DNA from: Stercorarius parasiticus
Lineage: Eukaryota; Chordata; Aves; Charadriiformes; Stercorariidae
NCBI GenBank assembly: GCA_013396915.1
Contig: VWZL01001367.1
Span: forward strand, 434,001 to 498,000
Length of the DNA stretch: 64,000 bases
Reading direction: 5' to 3'
Positions 12,503-26,500 of the stretch are shown piece by piece. A program made the position numbers and the translations under genes. Numbering within the stretch: position 1 is the first letter of the stretch; each line of letters begins with the position of its first letter. Below the pieces are notes generated by a model, which did no database searches, had not been told where the DNA came from, and saw nothing but the letters and a program-made list of their open reading frames with translations.

Positions 12503-15500
12503 CTCCCCTCTTACTGGCGTTAATGCCTCATCAATGCTGGCAGCTTTGAAAGAACCAAGGAAACAAAAGGCAGAAATCAAAAAATCCAACAATGAATCAA
12601 TTCTGTTTCACTAAAGTAAGGGAAGGAGTAGACATGACAATATAAAATATTTCCAGTCATATAGATAACATGCACTAGCTGAGATTCTGGTCCAGCTTTT
12701 AATTGAGGAGGTGTTTTCATAGCTAATACAGGATCCTCACCTGTCACAGGGTCTGAGGTAAACGACTCAAGCTCAGGTTTTGTTTCTGTGGGAAAGCCAG
12801 GCATAGATGAAAACCCTTGTAGTCTCGAGTGACTGCTGTTTACAGAAGAGCTCCTCCCACACACAACGTAGAGAGATGCTTGTGGTTTGAGAAGTAAACC
12901 CTTGCACCTCAGGCTTTCACAGGACACTCCAGCTTCCTGCTCCACCTTCCCTTTTGGGGTCACTAGAAACTGAGATCCTCTGCAGGGGGATGCTGACAAG
13001 AATCAGTGCAAGACAAAGCCAAGTGTCTGCATTATTTAAAAAAGACAATAAATTCCACGTGCTTAAGATAATATTGAGACATTCACATATACACCAGAAA
13101 ATAAGATTTTCAAGCAAGTATGCAGAGGATACCAGGGGATTGGAGGAAGTTGTGGGGTTTTTTTCCTGTTAGTTTAACTATACATTCCTCCAGCAAAATT
13201 CGGACAGTGGCATTAATTCTCACTGACCTGCTCACCTCCAGAAGGCAGGTCTCTCTTTTTAAAGAGAAAGACAGAAGCTTGGCACAATATAATGCTGCTT
13301 AGAGCAATCTCCCTTTTCATGCAGGCACCCGAGTGGTTAGAAGGGATTCAGTCCTTAGAGCATACTGAAAGAGCACGCCATGGAGATGAGTATGCATTGG
13401 AACGGCAACACACTACAAAATACTGTACAACATAACAGGCTCCAGAGGAGCCACTATGGTCCATTGAGTAAAATATGCCCTTTTAGAATTGCTCAAATAT
13501 ATATTTACATGATAGACCAAAAATACAGAGCTAGTCTATTGAAGAAATACTGCAGTAAGCTTCAAAGCTGTTGCAGTCTACTGAGTAAATAACGAAAAGT
13601 TTTAAAATGGTCCAAGCATGTATTTTCACAATATGACAGAATCGCTTCAGAGAAAACTATTGTGTCAATTCTCAGGCATGTCCATGAGTGATTTCCTTTC
13701 TTTTCCTTTGTGCTTCAACATTTAGCCTGACTGTTACATATGTCCCTTGCATAGCGATGCACAATTCTTTCCAGTCCCTGGGCACAAATTATAAGAATCC
13801 TCTCACAAATTCACCCCATACTAAAGCGCTTGAGCTGCTGTGGTTTTAGGCAACTGCCTCAGTAAATATTTTAACATAAGCTGGGAGTAGGGGGACTGAA
13901 AGGTGATGATGAGAGAGGCAAAGATATTCTCTAGAAAATTGGGAAGAGCTGAAATAGTCTTTCTCCACCTACTGCAGATTATAACTTTCCCTTTATTTTC
14001 TGTTATATTTTTCAACTTGATTTTGCTTTCCTAAACTAATAATGGAAGGAAAGCTTTTCATAGTACTCCTTTTCATGACAGAGAGAAAAAACATCTTGGT
14101 CCATGCCCATCGTTAGACTCGGTCATAATTTTATTTCATCCAATGACTTGAAAGGGCTTACAGAGAATAAAATCATGAGTCTGATTCACTTTCTCTGTGA
14201 AATACAATAAATTAAGACCATGCAAAGAATTGATTCCTACCAGCAGTTAACAAGAAGTTTGTTGCCTAATTATCCAGGGCCAAACTATCCATAACTGACA
14301 TTCTCACAGCCTAGTAACAGCTAAGTTAATAGGGCTACATTTTGTTCTCACACCTCTAAATCAGGAGGTGCTCCTCTAGATTATACAGCTGCAACTATGA
14401 GTACAATATTGGTGTCTGAAATACTCTTGTGGTCTGTCCTATGAGCTCTGCTGAGAATTTCTTCGAGGAGGTACACCTGACGACTCCTTGGTCCCACAAA
14501 AAGCAGTCAGCTGGCTTCACAGAGAGTCTCTGCACTGAACAAACCTCGTTCACCCGGGAGGCAGGTGAGAGCCCCAGTACCTGTGGGGTACAGAGCGCTG
14601 GAGACAGGCTTTCACAGCTTCACTGACTTAAATGTGAAGTAGGTAGGAAATATAGAGAATAGAAGATATATTCAATAGTATGCTAGTCTTAAAACAAACT
14701 GCAAAGAGAAACAACAAGCAATGCACTATTCTGCTTAAAGATAGACAATAGAAAGCATGCAAAGAGTTAGGGAAGTTTAATGGAAGGAACGCAGAGAATG
14801 AGTTTCAGAAAGGGAAGAGATAATGTTTAGGCTAAGCGTGCCAGCCATTCTGCTAGTGGAAAAAGAGAGAAAAGCATCTCCAGAAAGAGACTCACATGAC
14901 ACCTTGTCCCAGAACTCCACCAAACGGGCTGTTCATGCCGCTGCACATAGAAGAGGGAGCACTTTGGAAACCAGTATAAAAGAGATGCTTTAATTTTCAG
15001 ACAATGTAAGTTAGATGAGATTAATTCTGTAAATGATTTCAGCAGCTGAAGTTTCAAGAAATACTTCAAGTATAGCGTCAAATAGGCATCACAGCTTATT
15101 GACAAAACCCAATTTTTTAGTCCAGGTTAGAACTGAAGAATATAACATCATAGGGTTCACTCAGGTTTTATGGTGTCTTTCAGTTAAGGATAAGAAGCAA
15201 ACCTAAAGTTTTACAGGGTTCAGAAATTGCTGACAGTATGAAAAGAAAACCATAGAAACACTGAACTATGGAAACTCTGTGAACTCAGAAGCAGAATACA
15301 CTTTGAATGATTTTGATTTTACAATGTATATTTCAAGCAGCTATAATAAGACACAGATTCCAGCAGTTACCAGATCCACTGCACAGGGTATTTGAAAGGA
15401 TTTTTCATATGGAAAACAATACTTCTGGTATCAAATACTAATTTTGAAATAAATGTTGAAATAATTTCTGAGATCACCTACTGTCTTCATGGTGATTTTA

Positions 15501-18500
15501 CAAATTTTTACTCATAAATGACTTATCAGTAGCTTCAGGGTTTCTCCATACAGGAGAAATGGTAAATTCTTGTTGGTTTCGTGATAAAATAAAACAGCCC
15601 AGAGTGTTTAACCAGCAATCAGTACATAGCATCTGTGGGCTTTCCGTTTTAATACCCCATTATAAAGACTACAATGATTTGCAGCGTTTACTGGCATGAT
15701 CATCTTTCTATCAGAGAAATCAGACTTCATGTTTCTTTCCTGTGAAGAGGATACATGATTTGTCAGGTGAGAGAAGATCAAAATTCTCATGGAAAAAGGC
15801 ACAGACTCATATACTATTATATGTTATGTGAATGTTTAAGACTGAGAAAACAAAGCGGTAGCACTTCTACATGTGCCAAGTCCGTCTAGCCACAGTACCT
15901 CTCAACACTAAAAACTGAGTTAGTTCTTCCACGGACTGTCGTTTAATTTAGCAGAACTCCTGCTTTGCACTTCACTGAACCACAGTCTCAGAAGACTTAA
16001 CAAATTCACATGAAAAGGTCTACTCAGGCCCAAGCATGCTTGAAGCTGGCAAGGAAGAAGTTAAATGCAAGACAGCTTGGTGATGAGAGTGACATGCTCC
16101 CCATACTCTCCAAAAGCTCTGATGTTTTCCAGTGGAGAAACCTGGGAAGAAGGTGCACCACACACTGGGCTGTCTTGGAGTGGTCAGGCCCATAACTGGA
16201 CGGTGTGACGCAGTATTTGGTGTGCATCTGTTTCTGCGCTGCAATGCACACACTTGCCTGTTATGAGCTACAGAAATGCCAAGCAAGAATTACTGCTGCC
16301 AGTGGGCTTGTCAGTGCCATGATCAAAAATGATTTGGTGCGATGCGGACAGACTGCTCCTCCCCTCAGCCAGTGCCACTGAACTCGGCCACCCTTGACCG
16401 AGCTACCCAAGGATCTAGGAAAATATGCTTCTTCCTCCTTGTTTGGCAACTTGCATACTTAAAAACCAGTTCAGGATTTCACACCTATTCGTCACCTGGC
16501 TAAACAGCACTTTATTTAGAAGAAACTAAATCAGACCTCTTACGCAGAACATATGCCAATACTATCTTGATTAACTAACAGTCATTACTACACACTATCA
16601 TCAGTTTCCACGGAGACAGACCCAGTAAAGCAGCTATCCCTATTCAGTATGTCCCAATTAAGTGGAGTATACAGTAACAATATTTTACATTTATATAAGC
16701 CATTCATCCTCACTTTAGAGATTATACAGTGTTCAGATACCACTGTGATGAGTGTATTATAACTGCCCCCACGTAGCCACACTGAACTGCAGCAGCTTTT
16801 CAAGAGCAAGGCAGCAGCCAATTGGCATGCCCGTTTCTGAGCTACCATTGACCGTGGATGCAGGAACAATGCTGCAATCCCTGAGATAAACCCATGACAT
16901 TAAAAAAAAAAAAAAGTCTTTGAGTTTCTGAATCTTCCTTTGGAAGAAAGACACTTAGCTTTAGATCTAATGAGAATAAATCCACGTAATACCATGCACA
17001 GACCTCAATCAATTTAATTTGAGAAAACTGCCAAGACATCTCTTTCTATAGGTGATTCCACAGATCCTGCAGATTAAATATTTCAAATTTTGTTGTTTGG
17101 ACTGCTAAGCTGCCTTTGCCAGTGACTGCATGCTGAATTATTGTTGGATGTGCTTTCCTACCTTCAGTATCTAATTTCACTTTTACTTCCTTTTTCCACT
17201 GTCGAAAGTATTTGTGACTAACCACCCACTTCTACAGCCCTTCATTTTTTGCTATAATTCTCCATTTTACAAATGCAGAGAATATCTCATCTTCAACCAC
17301 ATTTTCTAAGCGGCAGTGGGAATGAAAATGAGGTATTAGAGTGCTTAGCTATTACCTTTCTCTGCAAGTTTTGTGCAATACTTTATGGATATGGCATATA
17401 CAGCATCTTGTTTAGTCCAGCTGTAACATGTGTACATACCTCCCTTTCCTCAATAAAGCTTCTCTCTCCAAGTTCACTTAGGGTTATACTCACGCTTGAA
17501 GCTGCTGAAATGCCTGTGGTTAAACAACCAGCCCAGCTACTTATTGAGAACAGCCCTATTACCTCCAGCTAACAGAGAAGTTAAAATATTTGTTTGGGTG
17601 GTCCTGTTGTCAGCTGGATGAGGGTTGTAATTCCCCAGAAGAAAGGTAGGGTTTTTTATGTCAAGGGTGCCGATAAGTCCTTGCAGACCTACCATTTTCC
17701 TTTGGAGGCGTCAGCTTTCAGTTATTCCGAACTTCTGCTGTGTTTTGTAAATCCTATGAAAATACAATTGATAAAGTACCATAATTTAAAATGCTTTTAC
17801 AGACAGAAGTTCAGTAAGGTTATGTGTTTTATTGCCATTCTCTCATTATTCAAAAATGGATAAAGAGGTTTTGCTCAAACTTGCTAAAATAAAAACATTA
17901 CTTCTGAGGACTAAGTTCAGAAAGCTGTTTAAGGCCCCGCTTAGCTCCAGTATATGCTTACCATTTGTTGCAAGGGGACTTAATTCACTCTCACTTAATG
18001 CGTTGTTTTTGAATAGAGACATTTCTCGGAATTGAAGTACTGCGAAGTTTAGCCTCAGAGGTAAATGTTTCGGAAGGTTAATAGCCTGTGGAAATACAGG
18101 AGTCCGATGTTATGTTTACTACTCACTATGGCTGAAAGATGAAATAGAGACTCACTTCACCCACCCACTGAAATGCAGCCACCTGTGGGGAGTAATGTGC
18201 CAGCTCTTTAGTGCAACAGTGCAAAACCATTTAAGTGGGAAGTGAAGCGTTATGCCTCAGTCCAAAGGGAGTGTTTGCCATTGTTGTTACCGAGCAGCAT
18301 GACATTTTTCTCTGGGTGGAAGGCACTGTTTGTCTAATACTATATTTCAAAAGGATTTAGCTTTGGATACACAGGAAATGGGATCCTGCCATCAGTTAAT
18401 CAATAACTCACTGCCATGGACCAATCTCCTTACTTAGCACTAGAAGAAACAAGCAGAGGCAAGACCGTGGACAAAGAGAAAGTTACTTAATGCAAGTGCC

Positions 18501-20468
18501 TAGGGTTACTTTTACTGATCAATTTTGTTTCACTGAGACTCAAATGTTTGGTACATCCAAATAGCTTTGACACTTTTGCTGTAGATTAAGGTCACAGTTT
18601 AATTAATATCCCATAAGTTTCCTTTCTTTTCCAGCAAAATTAGTTGTCTCTCCTTAATTTAATGAATTTCTCTTATAAATTCAAGTTTAACTTTGATCTG
18701 AATTTCAACCAAGCCAAATCTAGCCACTTTACACATCACCTTTATCCTTCCTGGGTAGAAGTAGGAGGAAAAGGAGAAGGCTTGGGAGAAGTTTTGCAAG
18801 AGACAAGGCAACAGAAAAGTAAACTACAGAAGACCAACAGGCATAATTCCAACTCTCTGGGATGATTTGTTAAAGGAAACCACACGCTGTATGGGTTTAG
18901 TGCATTAACCGTGGTGATTTCTTCCCCTCTGCTTTTCTTTCCTCAAGCTCAAGGAATTTAATTTCCCCAAATTCACACCACCACCACTACCTGCCCTCCC
19001 CCTCCCAACTCTCAGAAGAAAAAGCACTAGCATGGTTTTAAAAATCATAAACATGCAAGATTGTAAGATTCTGTGTGGAAGAAATCTCCTTAAATGCTTA
19101 AATACACTTTGGCCTGAAGGTGGCAGCATTGAATAATATTCTGAAGAAAGGTGTTTCACATATAGATACCTTTAATTAAAGTTTTATGTTTTTAAGCGAA
19201 TATCCTTCTCCCACATTATTTTTTCACAATGTGTTGAGAGAGAAATAAGATGAGGTATTGTATATGTGTTTCAAGCAAACCTGAGTGCACATTATGCAAA
19301 ATTATTTGCAATTAAAATGAAAGCAAACAAATATATTATATATACATAAGCCAACCCTTCCATCCCCTCAATTTAAAAGCAATTTTAAAAAATGATAGGC
19401 TCTATGTTCCTTTTCACAGTGTTACACCAGTATGCTCTAAACTCCAAACCAAAATTGGTGCTGATTCTTTCAAACCAGACCTTGCCTTTATGCTAAGGTA
19501 TTTCACCTGCACTCAGTAGGTGCTGTGATTTAGAACATGATGCATGAAGCAGGTGAGAGGAGGTGGCATTCTGGGCATCACACTGCATGGTGACATGAGT
19601 TGAGTGCCCTGTAGACCAAGGGGCGAAGTGCTGTGAGCACTCAAGATGGGCTGATAATCAATAAAGGAGTTTGGCCCAAAGTATTTTCTGGAGAATACAA
19701 GGAAAAAATGATTTTAAATATAATTTCTATGTTCTTTTTTAAAAAAGATTTTATACTTTTTCCTGAAAAATAAAAAATAAATATAAATCTATGGGTGGCT
19801 AGCTATCTTTGGATTATTAAGAAGCTGGTACATCGTTCTATGAATTTCTCAATCTTTCTGTCCTAATTCATCTTGCCCTAATTTCCCCAGTGCTCTGTGA
19901 TTTTTTCCTTTGAATTCTGTAAAACTCAGTGTTTTCTGCTACCCCACTGATTACTGTCCTTATGGCTACATGAAGAAAGGTATTATACACGGAATTGAAA
20001 GAATGTTTTACACAGTCCTCGGTGGTAAGGCTACCTCTGCACTACTCTGAGCATTCCCTACTAGGAAATCGTGGCAGATTTAAAGAAAAAAAAGATTTAA
20101 CTAGGGCAGCCAGCAAACAACAAAAAATCCTCAAAGTTCAGAAGACAGCAACTATTGTATTAAGAGTGGTTAGGCAAGAAAACCAGCTGCTGCATTTGCC
20201 CTGTCTAGAGAAAAGATGAAATGATAACAGGCTGTGAGTACTTAAGAAGAATTAATAAAAAGAAGAAGGTGGAGGGTGGTGTGGGAGGACTGTTGGCAGC
20301 ATAGGGAAGCAGGTAGAAGTATAGTAATAGCTCAAAATTACTGAAGGGAAAAATGTAGATTAAATACTACAAAATGAGAGAGGAGGGAGGTAATATGGCA
20401 GAGAGGGTCACTGATTTCTAGGCAAACATTCATCCCTGAGGATCACATCAACCTACGTTGTTTGCAGA

Positions 20469-20512
20469 GGCTGGAGTAGGTGACTCCAGAGGTCTTTTCA
20501 ACTCTAATATAT
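20469..20512 (+). mobile_element. CR1 LINE 3'-end remnant
   Basis: A stretch of about 44 bp resembles the segment near the 3' end of avian CR1 elements, where the consensus reads roughly GGACTAGATGACC, then CCAGAGGTC, then CCTTCCAACCC. Here it reads GGAGTAGGTGACTCCAGAGG followed by TCTTTTCAACTC. The terminal octamer repeats are lost, so the copy is old. Orientation is plus. No other CR1 sequence is recognisable upstream. Confidence 0.55.
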
Positions 20513-23500
20513 ATGGGTCAGATCACTCCTCTTTACGGTAATAATTCAAGAAAGCGCGTTTTGCACAGAGAACCCTGCTTCCAGAGGGACTGCCCTCTGC
20601 AAAGCAAGGTGGGAGCCTGGTTTTGTACACCCTGCTGGTGTCACACCTTTGTAACAGCCCTGAGCTTCACACGGGCTTTTCCAACCTGAAAGAGGAAAAG
20701 AATCCCATGCTAAAAATTGTTTCTGTTGGCTCTGGAGAGGAGTTGACAGAAATAAAGCATAAACAAGACCTGGAGAAAGGTTAGATGGAGTACCATTAGT
20801 TCATCTGGAAAAAGTGCCATTGATGAATCAATGACTTAAAAAAAAACACTAGTTCACTTAATTTCTGACAGAAGGTTGATTTTGATTGCATATCCATCCC
20901 TGAGCAAAAATGAACAGTAAATCTTCATCCTTCCAAACCAGAAACAAAGGCCATTTAGGAGGAAAGGAGAAGAAAATAAGGCTGCAGTCTTTTCCTGCCT
21001 GTTCTTACCCGCCCACCCACTTGCCTAGTAGAGTGTGTAAGCAGACAAATTCTCTGATATTGTTGTACCTCTGGAAAAGAGATACAAACTAGCTTCCTCA
21101 GGGCACGAAAGGGGTTCCTACTACATGACACCAGAGTCACAATCTTGCTCTTAAAGATTAGCCTTATTTATAGTGGGGTTTCAAAAGCTTTTGAGGGGCA
21201 AGCTCTCAACTCCTTTTTAATGCATCCACTCCATAACTTTCAATGCATTAAGTCATTAAAGTAGACTCACTACGTTTGGCATTTCTATTAAAACTGCATG
21301 TTCAGAAAAGGAACAGTGTCTGAGTGAGTCACTGACAAAAAAGCACAGATATCAGTCACAGAGGAGAAAAAGGATGATTATTTCCAGGCACATTCTCTTG
21401 GAAATTGAATAGACTGGATGTAGAATTGGCAAAGTTGTAATACAAAGCACAGCATCATGAGGTAACAAGGCAGAAAAGCAAAATTAACACAATCCCAACC
21501 CTATACATTCATTTCAGACTCCATGTTCTAAAAGAAATAAATCATAACACAAATGACAGAAAGAGTTCCTGTACACTGTGATACCAGATCATTCACTAAA
21601 GCAAATATGACTCAAAATGTTTGTGAGCAAGAGTGAATGCAGCCTGCTGCTGCAAAATAGCCATAGCTGGAAGAGGTTTCCAGACTGCAGCTGCAGGGAC
21701 AAATTAAGTGCATGAGTAAACAGGATGGTCTCAATATAGGAAACTCACAACAACACAAGGTAAAAGGAAAATGCAGGAGTGAAAATAACATATAACAGAT
21801 GAACAAAGGTAAACCACTATGCCATCCAGAAAGCTTCATTACAAATAGAAAAGTCTTTATCAAAGTATTAAAGTAAACACCTTTGGCCCTTCTCAGATCT
21901 GGTGGGATTTCATTTTGCAGGCCTAGATCTGAAGAACAAAGCAGCCAGGTACAAGCGTCAGATACATGATGCTCTTGCTTGGCACACAGAAGAGCAAAGG
22001 CAAAGGTAGTGCTAGGCTCCCGAATCCCAGAACTGGCATATGAATAGGTCAGTCCCAGGCACATTGCTGTGCAGGGTTTGTATCCCACGCCACTGCCAGC
22101 CCTCCAGGAATCACTGAGCACCATTATCTCCAGCACCCTTTTGTTCTCCAACAGGTCTGGTCTTTCCCTAAGGCAACTAGAAAAGGCACCTTCTGGTTGA
22201 TGAGGGAGGGATCTAGAGAGATAGCACCAATGGAGGGTAGTGTAGAGTTCGTCTGTCCTGGCTATGCCCTGGGGCAGTTTGCAGGTCACGGTAGGGTTTA
22301 CTAGAGTACAATGGGGCTTTATGCGGCCACAGAAGTTCCACTTCACTTACCAGGACTGTCTTTGCAAGGTTCAAGGCTCCAAAAACCCAGTGCCTCAGGC
22401 TAGAACACTTCATCAAGGCAAAGCACCTCTAAAGGTACCACAGATTTTGCAAAGCGTACTTTAATAATAAATTTTAATAGAGTCACAAGCTCTGATTATT
22501 TGTGTTTTAATTATTATGCCTCTCCTCTCTTACTCTCCTGAGTTGTGCCTATTTAATTTTCAATAAGGACTCTTGATGAAGATGAATTAAAGCCTGTGAT
22601 ACTTAACTTTGCACAGAATGAAATATTTAGTGTGTTAGTTCATATTCTGAGGTGCACTAGACGAGAAGTTCTCACACCTAACAAAATTAAGAATCAGTCA
22701 ATCAGCAAGAATCTGTCAGGTCCAACTCTGGCTATAATGATCTGTGGGTTTGTAAGGTCTCTTTTACTAAGGGGAATCTTAGTAAATCTTTCTTCTTGGT
22801 CAAATCAAATCGCAATATACTTTTGGAACGGTGGCTTCATCTACTTAATGAGAGTTATATTTCCAATGCAGGAGAGCTAAAGTCGGGGTGCAGAAGTGTT
22901 GTTTTTGTTTTGTTTTTCTGAAAAGCCTACACAGAAAAAAATTATTTGCCTTCTGGGTTCTCTTGCCAGTTAGTTCAGGGCCCTGGAAATGGTTTTATCT
23001 TTTATTAACTAGCGGGTCATCTCTACGGTCTCAGGTGGAACATTTACAGCACTGCTTCTGAATACATTTTCTGTGTTTCTGCATTTTCCCTTTCCTAAAA
23101 GAACCCACTGTAGGAAAAGAGAAAAAATAAAGTTCAGCTTGAAGAAACATTCAATAAAAGGAAAAAGTACTACAGGAGAAGAAGCAGGTCATTCCATAAG
23201 ATTCATTTGCTAAATTCTAATGTATGCCCCAGCAGGATGGCATGAGTCTAATTGGATTTGAAAGCTGTGTGAATCTCCTGTAATAAGAGTCATATTTGCC
23301 AGGGCAACTTCAGGAAAACATTATTCCTATTGGGCCTTGGATTTAGGGGACGGCAGAGTGAAAGAATGAATAAAAACAGTTCTCGTAAATACTCTTCCAC
23401 ATGACTGTGGAATACCATGCAACTTCAAATCACAGCTTCAAAAAACAGGATTTATATTAAGTTTATTTAAGTTGTCTCCTACCAACAACCTCATATTGAT

Positions 23501-26500
23501 AGAATACCTGGGGGGAAGCTTAAGGAAGATTAGCAAAATAATCCTTTCATGCTGGGAGTTGCATTTCTCCACTTAAACAGCCATTGCTAGCAATGAAAAT
23601 GCAGGCAAAACTGACAGTAAAAGAAGATATCAATGGAAGTCAGAATCTGAGTGTCTTCTAGAGTCAGCTTAAATTATCTGTTAATAGACAGCTATCACAT
23701 ACACTTCATTCTGTCAGTGAAAACATATGATCTATATTATATCAGCATTTGTTAATGAAGTCTCACCAACACAGACAATATTGTATTAATTTAACCTGCT
23801 ATTTTTTATTTTTTTTTTGTCTAGGGAAAAATCATCTGAAGGTTAGCATTAACATTTTCCATTTATTTTCTGTTTAATACATTTTGAAATGTACAAAGGA
23901 ATTGCACAAGCACTGCCTAAATCTTGTGAGGGACATAAAGGTTTCCTCACAACACTTAATAAAGCTGAGCTTTTCCTCAACCCCACCTGCAATGACAGAT
24001 CAAGGAGATTTTTGTTGTTAAAAAAGACTGCCTCCAGATACATTTCTTTCTTTAAAGGACAATGCATGGATAAGAGTTGAGTAGAACTGCTACAGTCAAA
24101 TGTCTAAACAGCAGTATTTGACCTGGCAAGCGTGCTGAATAGAAATACACATTCTCTTTAAAAGATACCATACATAAGTATGTTAAATGAAAATCACTGG
24201 CTTGAGGTTTTTTTTTTCCCCTTCTTTATTTTTCCTTATTCCTGCCAGAATAAAAAAGGAATAACTCATTTTTTCCTATCTGATATTCTACCATTTTATT
24301 TCTGGTGTAGGAGCCTACTTCAGGCACAAAGTCTCATGAATAATGTAGCTGATCTCTTGAAGTAGCCATAAGTAATGTTCTTATTACCCAATCAAATTTT
24401 ATATTATCCTTGCTATAAAGTAAGTAACAGATCAAAGAGGGCAAAACATTGTACTACCTAGGATGAAACCCAGCACCACTCAGGGTGGACCTACGGTCTT
24501 TGTGAGAAGTAGTGTAAAAGGACCTTGGGGACCCTCAGTGGTCAACAGGCCCTATGTGATATGAAGTAGCAGAGTTTCGTCAAACGAAACTGAGGGAAGA
24601 AAATCTTGTTTCATTTGCTTTGTGCATAGGTGATTTTAATCCTAGCCTAAAGTGCTGCACCACAGATTATTGCTGGTAAGAGAAAAATACTGACACAGTT
24701 AAGTGTGAATCCCGAGATGCCCACAACGAAATATTTTCCAAGGTAAAAGTGATGGTTGGTTGGAAGTCTGTGCATTACCTCTGCACAAGTGCATTTGACT
24801 ATATAAGATGCAACACAGTGGGAAAGCAGGCCAATTTCCTCTCTTTTTAAGCATCCAAAATCAAAAGGGAGAAAAAAGAGCAGTAAAAGCAGACCAGAGA
24901 CCTGACTATGACCTAACTTTACTTTTCTATCCTGATGCAAGTTACTTGACTGCAGTGTACTTTCATCCAGGTCAATATGAGGATGGAATCAAGCCAAATG
25001 GATTTACATCAGTATACGCCTTTGCAGTTATTATGAAAAGCAGTCCCTGATTTTCAGGGCAGTTAAAGCTATACTTTGTCATAGAGTTTGAGGGAGGAGG
25101 CAGATCCCATCTCCTATGCCCCTGTGTGACACAAGCCAGAGAATTTACAATCCTTTTTCTCTGCTATGTAGACCTGCACCATTGAGAAAAGACTCTGAGA
25201 TTGACAGTTGCATCCATCGTTGTGTTCCTCATCAAATATAATCTGCACCATTACCATAACATTAACCTCAACTGCTTTCCAGGGATTGCTGTTTTTTTTC
25301 CAGCCAATGCCAGAAGCTGAGACACTGGGCATTAGTATAGATTGAACCACCTCCCAAAATGCCCTTTGCTAATCGTAAAATCACCTTAGCTATCCTGCAG
25401 ATGTATGAGTACTTGATTAGTCCAGTATCTCAAAGGCAATGATATTTGCTACTGAGAAAAATGCCTTCAAAGTTTTCCCATCCTCCAATACTCCCCATCT
25501 TCCAAAGTTACCAGGATCTCACAGCAGGCAGCTCCAACATCTAGCACTTCCTTTTCTTGGCCCAGATCCTATCTTTTGCTGTCAGTGAATTTTGAAACTG
25601 CTGAGCACCTCAGAAGACTAATTGCTAATCAACATGCCACTTCTCACTCAGATATCAGCAATCTGATGCATTTTCTGTTAAATAAAAGCTATACTCCACA
25701 GAGGCCTTTGAGAACATTCTGCTGATACATCTAAATAACAAAACAGTTTCAGGCAAGGTAACCAGTTTTCCATCTGGCTAACCCCAAATAATAAAAAACA
25801 TAATTGTATTAACTCTACTCCATTTTTGTTTATCACTTAAACTCTCTTAGCAAATGGATGTATAAAAGGAGACCTCCCGTAAGAGCTACTGTCTCTAGGT
25901 GAGTGCATGGAAAGCATTAAAAAAAAATCCTCATGCACTGTAGAGTATTGCTCTTAACCTACCTATGTATTAATCTTCTAATAGTGGTCAAGGTGAAATA
26001 GCTGAATGACCAACAAATGTATTCCTTTGTAAAGATGACTTGGAGGCACAAAAAAGTGAGGTTTTTTTTTTCAAACTGATAAGGAGGGGTTGTAATCCCT
26101 TATTCCCAAAAAAACAGCCAGTGACAGATGGCATACACGCTGATTTATTGGCGATTTGACCTCATTTGAATTAGGCTAATTATCTCAAAGCTACAGCAAA
26201 CTGAAAAATCTGAGTTTTATTTTTTTGCCTTTAAAACATGCCTTCTTTACATGTGTTGTGTCAATTTAGGAAATCCTTCTTGGTCTCATTCACCTCCTAA
26301 GGGAGAAAGAAGAATGTATGTTTTATTTCATATATGTGTAAAATAACTTACTTTTTTCCATCTTTATGATGATTTTAATATAGTTCTGGAAAATACAATT
26401 TTGCATCTGTGCTGGAAAATCAACAGTACAATTAAAATACTGTTGCACATGGAATTAAAGAGAGAGAGGGAAGAGCAAAAGGGAAGACGATGGCCAAATA

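Larger units (their letters stand above)
10464..20468. other. Gene-free AT-rich DNA, no recognisable gene
   Basis: No gene is recognised. The longest open frame is 140 codons on the minus strand (12577-12999) and has no familiar domain. Other frames are under 100 codons and overlap one another on both strands, as expected by chance. Visible items are a GAAAT microsatellite (12209-12230), a perfect octamer palindrome (12489-12502), a run of A residues (16901-16914) and a C-rich, CAC-repeat-like patch (18975-19018). GC is slightly raised around 16020-16400, without identifiable content. Confidence 0.6.

Noticed and set aside
24520..24570. Possible CR1 reverse-transcriptase coding fragment (AAAGGACCTTGGGG)
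   Set aside because: A short stretch resembles a conserved CR1 coding segment, but neither side extends and the frame is not maintained. A translated search would settle it.
24900..24985. Possible sense-strand MIR remnant around AAGTTACTTGAC
   Set aside because: Similarity is limited to a dozen bases plus scattered matches, too weak to annotate.
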